Position numbers and translations under genes: made by a program | Source: Stenotrophomonas maltophilia | GTDB taxonomy: Bacteria; Pseudomonadota; Gammaproteobacteria; Xanthomonadales; Xanthomonadaceae | Length of the DNA: 64,000 bases | Assembly: GCA_002363385.1 (NCBI GenBank) | Contig: DEVL01000002.1 | Coordinates: 1 to 64,000 of the forward strand | Direction: 5' to 3' | Shown: positions 7,087-16,046 of the stretch, in pieces | Position numbering within the stretch: position 1 is the stretch's first letter | Layout of the letters: the number at the start of each line of letters is the position of its first letter | The notes under the pieces: generated by a model | The model's input: the letters and a program-made list of their open reading frames with translations, nothing else | Told to the model about the DNA's origin: nothing | Databases searched by the model: none

Positions 7087-8519
7087 TGCGCCTGCCTGTA
7101 GTGATGATCGCGTGCGCGGCAGCGTTGGCTGCCGTACCGGCGCATGCGCAGGATTCGGCCGCATCGTTGCGGCACGATATCCAGACGCTGCGGCTGACGC
7201 TGGACCAGATGGAAAAACGCCTGCAGGCGATTGAATCCGGGAAGCCTCCGCCTACCGGGGGCGTCATCAGCGCACCCGTTGCAGCCGGCACGACCGATCT
7301 TCCCGCTGCACCCCCAGCCCCGCCGACCGCCCAGGCACAGGTGCCGGGCATGGGCCGGGCGATCCTCCCGCAACGCGACTCCGTTGCTGATCCGTCCACC
7401 GCCGCATCCCGCCCGGACAGCGCTGCCGGCCCGACCGATCCCGAGCTGAAAGGCTTCTTCGCGATCCCCAACACCGACACCCTGATCCGCATCGGCGGCT
7501 ACGCCAAGCTTGATGCGATCACTGATGCGCGTGCGGCCGGCGACCAGGAACAGTTCATCACCTCGTCCATTCCGGTCGGCAGCACGCACCGCGATGTCGC
7601 CAATTTCACCCTGCATGCCAAGCAGACCCGCTTCAGCTTCGAAGCGCGGCGCCCGACCACGCACGGCAACCTGCGCTTTTATCTGGAGAACGATTTCTTC
7701 GGCAGCAGTGACAGCTATCAATTCCGCCTGCGCCATGCCTACGGCCAACTCGGCAATACCTATGCCGGCTATGGCTATTCCACCTTCATGGACGCCGACA
7801 GCCTGCCCGACACCCTGGATTTCGCCGGGCCGGGCGGGGCGGGCTACCTGCTGGTGGCCGGCATCCACCATAGCTTCGCGATGGGCAAGGGCAACACGCT
7901 GACCGTGGCTGCCGAAGATCCGGATACCCAGTTGAGCAACCCTGCCGCGGGGATCATGCCGGTCGATCAACTGCCGGATGTCACCGTTACCGCCCGCATG
8001 GAACGTGACTGGGGTCACCTGCAGCTGGGCGCGGTCGCGCGCAGCCTGGGCTACGACGGCGATACCGGCGATGGCCGGCGCTTTGCCGGTGGCGTGCAGC
8101 TCAGCGGTTCGGCGGCGGCGGGAGAACAGGACCTGCTGCTGTTCGGCATGCTCGGTGGTAAAGGGCTGGCGCGCTACACGGCCGACCTGACCGGGTCTGG
8201 CATGGATGCAGTGGTGACCGCCGATGGCCGCCTGCAGGCGCTGTCGCTGTACGGCGGCTTCGTTGGATACACGCATTACTGGTCGCCGCTGTGGCGATCC
8301 AACCTGATCTACGGCCAGCTCACCAGTGGGCGCAACGAGGCGTTGGCCGCCGATGCCTTCCGGCAGAGCCGCTACGGCGTCTTCAACCTGCTCTGGAGCC
8401 CGGCGCCCTCATGGACGATGGGTATGGAGCTGCTTTACGGGCAGTTGGAGCAGCAAGGCGGACAGCGCGGCGACACGGTGCGGCTGCAGGGCAGCCTGCA
8501 ATACAACTTCATCAAGTAA
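7086..8519 (+). CDS. DcaP-family outer-membrane porin
   Basis: 477 residues. A signal peptide (cleavage after AHA) is followed by a short coiled coil (about 25-60, leucine-rich), a Pro/Ala-rich linker, and a long beta-barrel starting near FFAIPNTDT-IRIGGYAKLD, a DcaP signature, with PDTLDFAGPGG inside. DcaP porins are trimeric channels for dicarboxylic or other small anionic solutes. The ATG at 7086 has GGAGG 8 bases upstream. It is the first gene of a three-gene set with an antiporter and a decarboxylase, which suggests a role in amino-acid or polyamine passage; that role is inference. Confidence 0.85.
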   Translation: MRLPVVMIACAAALAAVPAHAQDSAASLRHDIQTLRLTLDQMEKRLQAIESGKPPPTGGVISAPVAAGTTDLPAAPPAPPTAQAQVPGMGRAILPQRDSVADPSTAASRPDSAAGPTDPELKGFFAIPNTDTLIRIGGYAKLDAITDARAAGDQEQFITSSIPVGSTHRDVANFTLHAKQTRFSFEARRPTTHGNLRFYLENDFFGSSDSYQFRLRHAYGQLGNTYAGYGYSTFMDADSLPDTLDFAGPGGAGYLLVAGIHHSFAMGKGNTLTVAAEDPDTQLSNPAAGIMPVDQLPDVTVTARMERDWGHLQLGAVARSLGYDGDTGDGRRFAGGVQLSGSAAAGEQDLLLFGMLGGKGLARYTADLTGSGMDAVVTADGRLQALSLYGGFVGYTHYWSPLWRSNLIYGQLTSGRNEALAADAFRQSRYGVFNLLWSPAPSWTMGMELLYGQLEQQGGQRGDTVRLQGSLQYNFIK

Positions 8520-8570
8520 CTCCCTCCACCCGGCACGACCGGGTTCCGGCCTGGCAAAGGAGCAAGCGTC

Positions 8571-9920
8571 ATGGCACAAGCAAAGAAGATCGGGGTCGTC
8601 GGTGCCACCTTCCTGGTGGCTGGCAACATGATGGGGTCGGGGGTGTTCCTGCTGCCCTCCAGCCTGGCCAAGATCGGCACCGCCTCCATCTGGGGCTGGC
8701 TGATCACCACGGCCGGCGCATTGCTGCTGGCCTTTGTCTTCGCCAAGCTCGGCAAGCTGGCGCCCAAGGCTGGTGGACCGTATGCCCATGCGCGTGACTG
8801 GTTCGGACCCTACATGGGCTTCCAGACCAATGCCGTCTACTGGTTCGCCAACTGGATCGGCAATGTCGCCATTCCGATCGCGGCGGTGGGCTACTTCAGT
8901 TACTTCTTCCCGATCCTGTCCGAACCACTCCCGCGCTGCATCGCGGTGCTGGCGCTGGTGTGGGCGCTGAGCTTCGCCAACGTCATCGGCCCGTCGTTCG
9001 TCAGCAAGCTGCAGACGGTGACCACCAGCTTCGCGCTGGTGCCCATCCTGGGCATCGCCATCTTTGGGTGGTTCTTCTTCGACCCGACGATCTTCAAGGG
9101 CGCCTACAACGTGTCCGGGGAATCCAACTTTGGCGCAATCTCCAGTGCCGCCGCGCTCACCTTGTGGGCGTTCATCGGTGTGGAATCGGCGTCGGTGACC
9201 GCCGGTGTGGTCGAGAACCCCGAGAAGAACGTGGCCCGAGCGACGCTGGCCGGCGTGTTCCTGGCCGCGATCGCCTACATCGCCAGCTCCTCGGTGATCA
9301 TGGGCATGGTGCCCAATGGCGAGCTGCAGGTCTCCGATGCGCCGTTTGCGCTGGCCGCCGCCAATGCAGTGGGTGGCTGGGGTGGAGCACTGGTGAGTCT
9401 GTGCGCCTTCGTCGGTGCGGCCGGCTCGCTTGGCGGCTGGATCCTGCTGACCGCGCAGAGTGCCAAGGCGGCCTCGGATGACGGCCTGTTCCCGAGCATC
9501 TTCAGCAAGACCAACAAGGATGATGTGCCGGTCAAGGGCGTGCTGATCGTTGCGGTGCTGATGACCCTGGCGGTGCTGGTCACCTCCACTTCCAAGACCG
9601 CTTCGGCCCAGTTCGATGTGATCACCTCGGCGGCCGTCGTGCTGACCCTGCTGCCGTACATCTACTCCTGCGTTGCCTGCTACTTCGTGGTCGAGCGCTC
9701 GCACACGCTGGTACATACCGGTGCGTTCTGGCTGTTGACCAGTGTCACCGTCGTGTACTGCCTGTGGGCGATCTTCGGTTCGGCCGGCAACATCGTGCAG
9801 TACGCCTTCCTCTTCGTGTTGTTCATCACGGTGTTCTATCCGTTCTTCAGCGAGGAGCGTCGCCGCCAGCGCGGCCAGCTGCCTGCGCTCGACGCCGCCG
9901 TCCGCACGACGCTTTCGTGA
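8571..9920 (+). CDS. Amino acid/polyamine antiporter of the AdiC type
   Basis: 449 residues with about 12 transmembrane helices, APC superfamily. It tracks AdiC closely: GNMMGSGVFLLP in TM1, the TM6 gate glutamate in FIGVESASV, and GSLGGWILL in TM8 with the substrate-gating Trp. Such carriers swap external arginine or lysine for agmatine or cadaverine made by the paired decarboxylase and so export protons. AAAGGAG lies 9 bases before the ATG. The decarboxylase follows 21 bases downstream. Substrate (Arg or Lys) cannot be settled from sequence by eye. Confidence 0.9.
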   Translation: MAQAKKIGVVGATFLVAGNMMGSGVFLLPSSLAKIGTASIWGWLITTAGALLLAFVFAKLGKLAPKAGGPYAHARDWFGPYMGFQTNAVYWFANWIGNVAIPIAAVGYFSYFFPILSEPLPRCIAVLALVWALSFANVIGPSFVSKLQTVTTSFALVPILGIAIFGWFFFDPTIFKGAYNVSGESNFGAISSAAALTLWAFIGVESASVTAGVVENPEKNVARATLAGVFLAAIAYIASSSVIMGMVPNGELQVSDAPFALAAANAVGGWGGALVSLCAFVGAAGSLGGWILLTAQSAKAASDDGLFPSIFSKTNKDDVPVKGVLIVAVLMTLAVLVTSTSKTASAQFDVITSAAVVLTLLPYIYSCVACYFVVERSHTLVHTGAFWLLTSVTVVYCLWAIFGSAGNIVQYAFLFVLFITVFYPFFSEERRRQRGQLPALDAAVRTTLS

Positions 9921-9941
9921 TACTGCCCCAGGAGAATCCCT

Positions 9942-12230
9942 GTGTACTTCAAGTCCCTTGATTACCCGGTCATCGTCATCGATGACGACTACGAATCCCC
10001 GCGCATCGGCGGCATCCTGATCCGTGCCTTGGTGGACGAGTTGCGCAAGAATGACCAGCGCGTCCTATGCGGCCTGACCCTGGCCGATGCCCAGGCCGGT
10101 GCGCGCACCTATGTGGCGGCGTCGGCCGTGCTGATCTCCATCGATGGCACCGAGGAAAATCCCGAGCAGTTCCAGCGGCTGCTGGGCTTCCTGCGCGAGC
10201 AGACGGCCCGTCGCGCCAACCTGCCGGTCTTCCTGTACGGCGAGCGGCGCACCATCGAGAAGGTGCCGAGCAAGCTGCTGAAGTTCGTGCACGGCTATAT
10301 CTTCCTGTTCGAAGACACCAAGAGCTTCATCTCGCGCCAGGTGATGCGGGCGGCCGAAGACTACATGGCGAACCTGCTGCCACCGTTCTTCAAGGCCCTG
10401 ATCCACCATACGGCCGAGTCCAACTATTCCTGGCACACGCCGGGACATGCCGGCGGCGTGGCGTTCACCAAGTCGCCGGTCGGGCGTGCGTTCCACCAGT
10501 TCTACGGCGAGAACACCCTGCGCAGCGATCTGTCGATCTCCGTGCCGGAACTGGGCTCGCTGCTGGACCATACCGGTCCGATCAAGGAGGCCGAGAACGA
10601 GGCGGCGCGCAACTTCGGTGCCGACCATACTTTCTTCGTCACCAACGGTACCTCCACCGCCAACAAGATCGTCTGGCACGGCACCGTCGGTCGCGGCGAT
10701 GTGGTGTTCGTCGACCGCAACTGCCACAAGTCGCTGTTGCACTCGCTGATCATGACCGGGGGCGTCCCGGTGTACTTCACCCCGAGCCGAAATGCGCACG
10801 GCATCATCGGCCCGATCAGCCTGGATCAGTTCACCCCCGAATCCCTGCAGCAGGCCATTGCTGCCAACCCGCTGGCCAGCAAGGCCTACAAGGCCGGCTC
10901 CAAGCCGCGCATCGCCGTGGTGACCAACTCGACCTACGACGGGCTCTGCTACAACGCCGAGAAGATCGCCGAGGAGATCGGCAGCGCGGTCGACTTCCTG
11001 CATTTCGACGAGGCCTGGTACGCCTACGCCGCGTTCCATCCGTTCTACGAGAACCATTACGGCATGGCCAAGGGCAAGCCGCGCGAGCAGGACGCGATCA
11101 TCTTCACCACGCACTCCACGCACAAGCTGCTGGCGGCGTTCTCCCAGGCCTCGATGATCCACGTGCGCAATGCGGCCTCCCGTGAGCTGGATGCCGAGCG
11201 CTTCAACGAAGCGTTCATGATGCACACCACCACCAGCCCGCATTACGGGGTGATCGCGGCCTGCGATGTGGCCTCCAAGATGATGGAGGGCGCGGCGGGT
11301 GAATCGCTGGTGCAGGAGATGCACGACGAAGCGATCGCATTCCGCCGTGCCATGCTGCATGTACGCGAGGATCTGGGCCGCGACGACTGGTGGTTCAGCG
11401 TGTGGCAGCCGGACAAGCTGGAGCGCTCGCTGGCCAAGGGCGATGCACCGGCCCCGATGGTGGCCAAACGCAGCGAGTGGTACCTGCAGCCGGACGCACA
11501 CTGGCACGGCTTCGGTGGGCTGGTCGACGACTATGTACTGATCGACCCGATCAAAGTGACCCTGCTCACGCCCGGGCTGTCGATGGACGGCGGGATGGGC
11601 CAGCGTGGCATCCCGGCCGCGGTGCTGAGCAAGTTCCTGTGGACCCGCGGCATCACGGTGGAGAAGACCAACCTTTACTCGGTGCTGTTCCTGTTCTCTA
11701 TGGGCATCACCAAGGGCAAGTGGAGCACCCTGGTCACCGAGCTGATGGCCTTCAAGGAGCTTTACGATTGCAACGCACCGTTGACCCGTGCATTGCCGCA
11801 GCTCGCCGCCGAGTTCCCGATCGCCTACGCCGGCTGGGGTCTGCGCGATCTGTGCGATGCGCTGCATGCCTTCAATGATGAGTTCGGCGTGGCCCAGGTG
11901 ATGCGTGCGATGTACGTGGACCTGCCCGAGCCGGTGATGACCCCGGCCGAGGCGTACGACCACCTGGTGCGCGGCCAGATCGAGCGGGTCGATATCGAGC
12001 AGATCAGCGGTCGTATCGCCGGCACCATGCTGGTGCCGTATCCGCCTGGCATTCCGACCATCATGCCGGGCGAGCGCTTCGGTGCCAGCGATGAGCCGAT
12101 CATCCAGTCGCTGCGGATCGCCCGTGAACAGAACGCGCGCTTCCCGGGCTTCGAGTCGGATGTGCACGGGCTTATCATCGATACCCACGGCGATGCGCCG
12201 AGCTACAAGGTGGAGGTGCTGAAGATCTGA
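9942..12230 (+). CDS. PLP-dependent lysine/arginine decarboxylase (LdcA/AdiA type)
   Basis: 762 residues, fold-type I PLP enzyme: N-terminal response-regulator-like wing domain (1-130), PLP domain with THSTHK (Lys395 binding PLP) and HFDEAW, and a C-terminal domain with PYPPGIP. It removes the carboxylate of a basic amino acid and consumes a proton. Sequence runs such as SNYSWHTPGHAGG and ENTLRSDLS recall Pseudomonas LdcA, a lysine decarboxylase grouped with AdiA, so lysine is my first guess and arginine the alternative. It starts at GTG with AGGAG upstream. With the porin and antiporter it forms an acid-response or polyamine unit behind an FNR-type box. Confidence 0.9.
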   Translation: MYFKSLDYPVIVIDDDYESPRIGGILIRALVDELRKNDQRVLCGLTLADAQAGARTYVAASAVLISIDGTEENPEQFQRLLGFLREQTARRANLPVFLYGERRTIEKVPSKLLKFVHGYIFLFEDTKSFISRQVMRAAEDYMANLLPPFFKALIHHTAESNYSWHTPGHAGGVAFTKSPVGRAFHQFYGENTLRSDLSISVPELGSLLDHTGPIKEAENEAARNFGADHTFFVTNGTSTANKIVWHGTVGRGDVVFVDRNCHKSLLHSLIMTGGVPVYFTPSRNAHGIIGPISLDQFTPESLQQAIAANPLASKAYKAGSKPRIAVVTNSTYDGLCYNAEKIAEEIGSAVDFLHFDEAWYAYAAFHPFYENHYGMAKGKPREQDAIIFTTHSTHKLLAAFSQASMIHVRNAASRELDAERFNEAFMMHTTTSPHYGVIAACDVASKMMEGAAGESLVQEMHDEAIAFRRAMLHVREDLGRDDWWFSVWQPDKLERSLAKGDAPAPMVAKRSEWYLQPDAHWHGFGGLVDDYVLIDPIKVTLLTPGLSMDGGMGQRGIPAAVLSKFLWTRGITVEKTNLYSVLFLFSMGITKGKWSTLVTELMAFKELYDCNAPLTRALPQLAAEFPIAYAGWGLRDLCDALHAFNDEFGVAQVMRAMYVDLPEPVMTPAEAYDHLVRGQIERVDIEQISGRIAGTMLVPYPPGIPTIMPGERFGASDEPIIQSLRIAREQNARFPGFESDVHGLIIDTHGDAPSYKVEVLKI

Positions 12231-12258
12231 CGCCCGCGCGGAGGACCTTCGGCCAGCG

Positions 12259-13161
12259 ATGGATACAGCACGCGAGCAGCGGGTCCTCACATTCTCCATC
12301 GGGGTGACGATGGCGGTCAGCGCCATCGGCTTCATCGGCGGCCTGTTGGTGGGATCGCAGGCGATCCTGTTCGACGGTGTCTACAGCCTGGTAGATGTGG
12401 CGCTGACCCTGGTGGCGCTGTCGGTGCTGCGGCTGGTGGCGCGGGAAGAAAGCCCGCGCTTCCAGTATGGCTATTGGCACCTGGAGCCGATGGTGGAGGC
12501 GCTCGGTGGGGCGATCCTGTCGCTGGCCTGCATCTATGCGTTGGCCAACTCGGTGATCGGGCTGACCACCGGGGGTCATGAGGTCAAGGCTGGGCCTGCG
12601 CTGCTGTGGGCCGCCGTACTGTGCGTGAGCAATCTGGCCATGGCGGCGTTCGTGCGTACCCGTGCGATGCAGCTGCATTCGGCCCTGCTGTGGCTGGACG
12701 TGCGTGCCTGGCTGCTCAGCGGGCTGATGAGCCTGGCCGTGGTGTTGGCGTTCGCGATCGCGCTGCTGCTGCGCAATGGCGAGCACGCCCACTGGATTCC
12801 CTACTTGGATCCGCTGGTGCTGGCCGCGATCAGTATCGCGGTGCTGCCGGTACCGCTGCGCAGCGCCTGGAAGGCCATGCGCGAAGTGCTGCAGGTGGCG
12901 CCGGATACGCTGGATGCGCGCGTGCAGGCCGTGATGAAGGACTTCGTCGCCGAGCACGGCTATCTGGACTTCACCAGCCACGTGGCCAAGATGGGCCGCA
13001 TGCGGTTCGTGGAAATCCACATCCTGACCCGTCCGGAAACGGTGATCGGCACCATCGGCAACGTGGACGCGATGCGCGACGAGATCGCCGAGCGATTGGA
13101 TGCGCGCGGCAGCGAGTTCTGGCTGACCATCGATTTCACGGCCGATCCTGCCTGGACCTGA
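12259..13161 (+). CDS. Cation diffusion facilitator family transporter
   Basis: 300 residues with six predicted membrane helices and a C-terminal cytoplasmic ferredoxin-like domain (about 215-300), the CDF plan. TM2 has DGVYSLVD; TM5 has LDPLVLA nearby rather than the usual HxxxD, so metal-site chemistry may differ from zinc exporters. Family members export Zn, Fe, Mn or Co by proton exchange. It starts 28 bases after the decarboxylase and could be read through, though the functions do not clearly connect. Confidence 0.82.
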   Translation: MDTAREQRVLTFSIGVTMAVSAIGFIGGLLVGSQAILFDGVYSLVDVALTLVALSVLRLVAREESPRFQYGYWHLEPMVEALGGAILSLACIYALANSVIGLTTGGHEVKAGPALLWAAVLCVSNLAMAAFVRTRAMQLHSALLWLDVRAWLLSGLMSLAVVLAFAIALLLRNGEHAHWIPYLDPLVLAAISIAVLPVPLRSAWKAMREVLQVAPDTLDARVQAVMKDFVAEHGYLDFTSHVAKMGRMRFVEIHILTRPETVIGTIGNVDAMRDEIAERLDARGSEFWLTIDFTADPAWT

Positions 13162-13182
13162 GGCGAGGTTCGGCTGGCTCTC

Positions 13183-13212
13183 GATATACGAAACATATAT
13201 GATTCGTATATC
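13183..13212 (+). promoter_or_regulatory. 30-bp palindromic operator over the parD-like/map promoter
   Basis: Perfect 10-base inverted arms (GATATACGAA at 13183-13192 and TTCGTATATC at 13203-13212) flank a centre that is itself nearly palindromic (ACATATATGA). Overall 28 of 30 positions are symmetric. A -10-like TATGAT lies inside. It is a marked AT-rich island in GC-rich DNA, 19 bases before the ParD-like ATG, and fits autoregulation by that ribbon-helix-helix protein. Confidence 0.8.
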
Positions 13213-13230
13213 ACAACAAAGGGCTCGCCC

Positions 13231-13443
13231 ATGGGCATCGTCAACATCGACGACGAACTGCACGACAACCTGCGCCGCGCCAGCGGCGTTTCGGGCCGCT
13301 CCATCAATGCCCAGGCGGGCTTCTGGATCAAGATCGGCATGCTGTGCGAAATGAATCCGGGTATGAGCTACCAGGAGATCGTCAGCCGCGAACTGCGTGC
13401 CGCCGGGGTCGAGCCGGGCGCGTTGCGGGTGGCCGAAGCATGA
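13231..13443 (+). CDS. ParD-like antitoxin-family protein
   Basis: 70 residues. The sequence (GIVNIDDELHDNLRRASGVSGRSINAQAGFW) fits the ParD-like family, which is annotated as type II antitoxin-like with a ribbon-helix-helix DNA-binding fold: the early beta strand VNID is followed by two helices. No classic ParE toxin lies beside it. Its stop overlaps the start of a methionine aminopeptidase gene (ATGA), so the two proteins are translationally coupled. It likely binds the palindrome at 13183-13212. Whether it controls or interacts with the aminopeptidase is unknown. Confidence 0.78.
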   Translation: MGIVNIDDELHDNLRRASGVSGRSINAQAGFWIKIGMLCEMNPGMSYQEIVSRELRAAGVEPGALRVAEA

Positions 13444-14207
13444 TCAAGACCGTTGAAGAACAGGCGCTGATGCGCGCATCGGGGCGCCTGCTGGCACAGG
13501 TGTTCGAGGCGCTGGACGAGCTGCCGCTGGAGGGCATGAGCACGCTGCAGGTGAACGACTGGGTCGAGCGTTTCATCGTCGATCAGCTGCATGCGCGCCC
13601 GGCGAGCAAGGGCCAGTACGGCTTTGCCTACGTGCTCAATTCCTCCATCGACAACGTGGTCTGCCATGGGGTGCCATCGCCCGATGCCATCCTGCGCAGC
13701 GGCAGCATCGTCAATCTGGACATCACCCTGGAGAAGGACGGTTACATCGCCGATTCCAGCAAGACCTATCTGATCGGCGAGGTGGACTACGCGGCGAAGC
13801 GGCTGGTTCGGGTCACGCGCGAGGCGATGTGGAAGGGGATCGGCGTGGTGCGCCCGGGCGCGACGCTGGGCGACATCGGTTTTGCGATCCAGCAGCATGC
13901 CAAGGCGCATGGCTACAGCGTCGTCCGCGAATTCTGCGGCCATGGCATCGGCCAGGAGATGCACGAAGAACCGCAGGTGCTGCATTACGGGCGCCGCGGC
14001 GACGGGCTGGAGCTGGAAGAGGGCATGACCTTCACCATCGAGCCGATGATCAACCAGGGCCGCGCGGCCATCGACATGAGCGACGACGGCTGGACCGTGA
14101 CCACCCGTGACGGGAAGCTCTCGGCACAGGCCGAGCACACGGTGCTGGTGACTGCCGATGGAGTCGACGTCCTGACGTTGCGGGCAGACGAGCGCGTGGT
14201 GCGCTGA
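13440..14207 (+). CDS. map: Type I methionine aminopeptidase
   Basis: 255 residues, pita-bread fold. It removes the initiator Met from nascent proteins. All five metal ligands are present (Asp94, Asp105, His168, Glu201, Glu232), each offset by three from E. coli MetAP, along with the substrate histidines His76 and His175. It lacks an N-terminal zinc finger. It is not next to rpsB, the usual site of the housekeeping map, so it is probably a second copy. It is coupled to the ParD-like gene by an ATGA overlap. Confidence 0.93.
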   Translation: MIKTVEEQALMRASGRLLAQVFEALDELPLEGMSTLQVNDWVERFIVDQLHARPASKGQYGFAYVLNSSIDNVVCHGVPSPDAILRSGSIVNLDITLEKDGYIADSSKTYLIGEVDYAAKRLVRVTREAMWKGIGVVRPGATLGDIGFAIQQHAKAHGYSVVREFCGHGIGQEMHEEPQVLHYGRRGDGLELEEGMTFTIEPMINQGRAAIDMSDDGWTVTTRDGKLSAQAEHTVLVTADGVDVLTLRADERVVR

Positions 14208-14210
14208 CGC

Positions 14211-14235
14211 GGCCGCCGGACCTGGCTCGGCGGCC
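14211..14235. terminator. Hairpin between convergent map and response regulator
   Basis: An 8-bp perfect stem GGCCGCCG/CGGCGGCC with a 9-base loop fills the 28-base gap between two convergent genes. There is no clear U tract, so termination may be partial. Confidence 0.5.
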
Positions 14236-14730
14236 TCATTCGCTGCGCGTGGAGACATGCTCATCGACCCGCACCGGGATGCGCTGCAGGTAGTCGTCCC
14301 GCTGGCGCAGTGCATCCAGCGCCTGCAGGATCTGCGCCGAGGCCTGTGCGCCCACGCCGCTCGCCGCCGACAGCCGCGCCTTCGCCCGCTGCAGCGTGGC
14401 GGCAAAGCGCTCGCGGCTGAACGGCTTGACCAGATAATCCACGGCATTGGCCTCGAAGGCCTTCACTGCGTACTGCTCGTACGCGGTGACGAACACGGTG
14501 GCCGGCATTCGCGCCGCGCCGAGGGTGGCCACCACGTCCATGCCGTTGATCGCGGGCATCTGGATGTCCAGGAACACCAGGTCCGGTGAGTGGCTGCGGA
14601 TCGCGCCGACCGCCGAGATGCCATCGCCGCATTCGCCGACGATGTCGATTTCGGGATCATCGCGCAGCAACCGCACGATCGCATGGCGGGCGATCGGCTC
14701 ATCATCGACCACCAGCACGGTCAGGCTCAT
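14236..14730 (-). CDS. Truncated LytR/AlgR-type response regulator (receiver only)
   Basis: 164 residues. A complete receiver domain is visible (1-125): acidic pocket VVDDEP, phospho-Asp in FLDIQMP, Thr/Lys in VTAYEQ and VKPF. A linker ends in YLQRIPVRVDEHV, where a LytTR DNA-binding domain normally begins, but a stop follows after five more residues. The usual length is about 240-250. It is coupled by ATGA to the sensor kinase upstream. It may be a decayed gene or a receiver that acts by protein contact. Confidence 0.85.
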   Translation of the reverse strand: MSLTVLVVDDEPIARHAIVRLLRDDPEIDIVGECGDGISAVGAIRSHSPDLVFLDIQMPAINGMDVVATLGAARMPATVFVTAYEQYAVKAFEANAVDYLVKPFSRERFAATLQRAKARLSAASGVGAQASAQILQALDALRQRDDYLQRIPVRVDEHVSTRSE

Positions 14731-15863
14731 GCCGGCGCGATCCCCGGCGTTGTACACGGGGTGAATTCGGGTGCCTCGTCGGCACTGTCCAGTTCACGGA
14801 ACGGCACGCGGACGCGGCAGGCGACACCCTCTGGCCAGAGCATGTCCAGCCGGACGTCGGCGGCATCGCCGTACAGTTCCTTCAGGCGCAGGCGTGTATT
14901 GGACATGCCGATGCCGTGTCCGGCCGATGCGGTCGGTTCGGCCGACAGGGTGCTGTTGCGGTTGCGCACTTCGATGCACAGCGTGTCGCCATCGCGGCGG
15001 GCCTCGATCTCGATCGTGTCGCTGCCCACGCGCTGGCCGATGCCATGGCGCAGCGCGTTCTCCACCAGCGGCTGCAGGATCAGGCTGGGCACCGCGCAGT
15101 CCAGCGTGTCCGGAGCGATGTACGTGCGGGTGGTGAGCCGATCCTTGAAGCGGGTGCGCTGGATGCCCAGGTACAGCTCGATCAGGTCCAGTTCCTGGCG
15201 CAGGCTGATTTCCTGGCCGTCGTAGTCTTCCAGGAACGCGCGCAGCAGGTCGCTCAGGCGCAGCAGCATGTCTTCGGCCGAGACCTTGTCCTCGTCGAGC
15301 AGGGTAATGATCGCGTGCAGGGTGTTGAACAGAAAGTGCGGCTGCAGCTGGGACTTCAGCGAGAGCAGCCGCGACTGTGCCAGCTCGGTGGCCAGCTGGC
15401 TCGCCTCCAGTTCACGGCGGGCCTTCTCGGCGTGGAAATGGATGGCCTGCTGGATCGCGAACAGGGTCCAGTAGGTCAGCAGCCCGATGGCGAAGTGCTG
15501 CTCCAGGAAGTAGCCCAGCTGCTCGAAGAAACCGCTCGGCTCGAACAGGGTGGAGACCATCGCGCCCACGACCATGGCGATGAACGTCATGCCGACGCTG
15601 GCCACCGCCTGTGCGCCGAGCCCGTGCAGGCGCCCGCTGCCGCGTACCGGAAAGCGCTCGGCGAGGCGGAAGACCGTGGGTGCCAGGGCAGCCCACGTGT
15701 ACCACTGGATCAGCGACCACCGCAGCAGGTCCCAGAGGGGTTGTTGGCTGTTCGGTAGACCGGCGTTGATCGAGGTCTGCAGGGCGAACACCACGGCCAC
15801 CGCCGTCCACAGGGCGAGGTAGCGGGACAGGCGGATCCGGGTGCTGCCAAGGCGAATGTACAT
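14727..15863 (-). CDS. LytS/AlgZ-family sensor histidine kinase
   Basis: 378 residues. Four hydrophobic segments span about 10-145, then a coiled-coil linker, the His_kinase motif LQPHFLFNTLHAI with the phospho-His (near 200), and an ATPase region with N box LVENALRHGIG and glycine-rich GHGIGMSNTRLRL. It partners the receiver-only regulator encoded immediately downstream (4-base overlap). The start at 15863 is preferred over one seven codons upstream because GGAAT precedes it; both are possible. The signal is unknown. Confidence 0.88.
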   Translation of the reverse strand: MYIRLGSTRIRLSRYLALWTAVAVVFALQTSINAGLPNSQQPLWDLLRWSLIQWYTWAALAPTVFRLAERFPVRGSGRLHGLGAQAVASVGMTFIAMVVGAMVSTLFEPSGFFEQLGYFLEQHFAIGLLTYWTLFAIQQAIHFHAEKARRELEASQLATELAQSRLLSLKSQLQPHFLFNTLHAIITLLDEDKVSAEDMLLRLSDLLRAFLEDYDGQEISLRQELDLIELYLGIQRTRFKDRLTTRTYIAPDTLDCAVPSLILQPLVENALRHGIGQRVGSDTIEIEARRDGDTLCIEVRNRNSTLSAEPTASAGHGIGMSNTRLRLKELYGDAADVRLDMLWPEGVACRVRVPFRELDSADEAPEFTPCTTPGIAPA

Positions 15864-16046
15864 GGTCGATTCCGGGCCAGGCATCTCTGGCGACGCTCAT
15901 CTTAGGCAGGCGGCGGGAGGGCGGGAAGCGCCATGACGGCCCATTACGATTGGCCTGGTCATGGCTACGATTCGTCCCGGACCGGTTGGCCGATCCGGCC
16001 GGCGGGCGCGTGATGCGGGTGTCCATCACCTGCCTGGAGCACCGCC

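Noticed and set aside
10065..12335. 756-codon minus-strand open frame opposite the decarboxylase
   Set aside because: Antisense shadow of a certain gene; no domain and skewed composition.
13231..14207. Classic ParDE toxin-antitoxin pair
   Set aside because: The downstream gene is a complete methionine aminopeptidase, not a ParE/RelE toxin.
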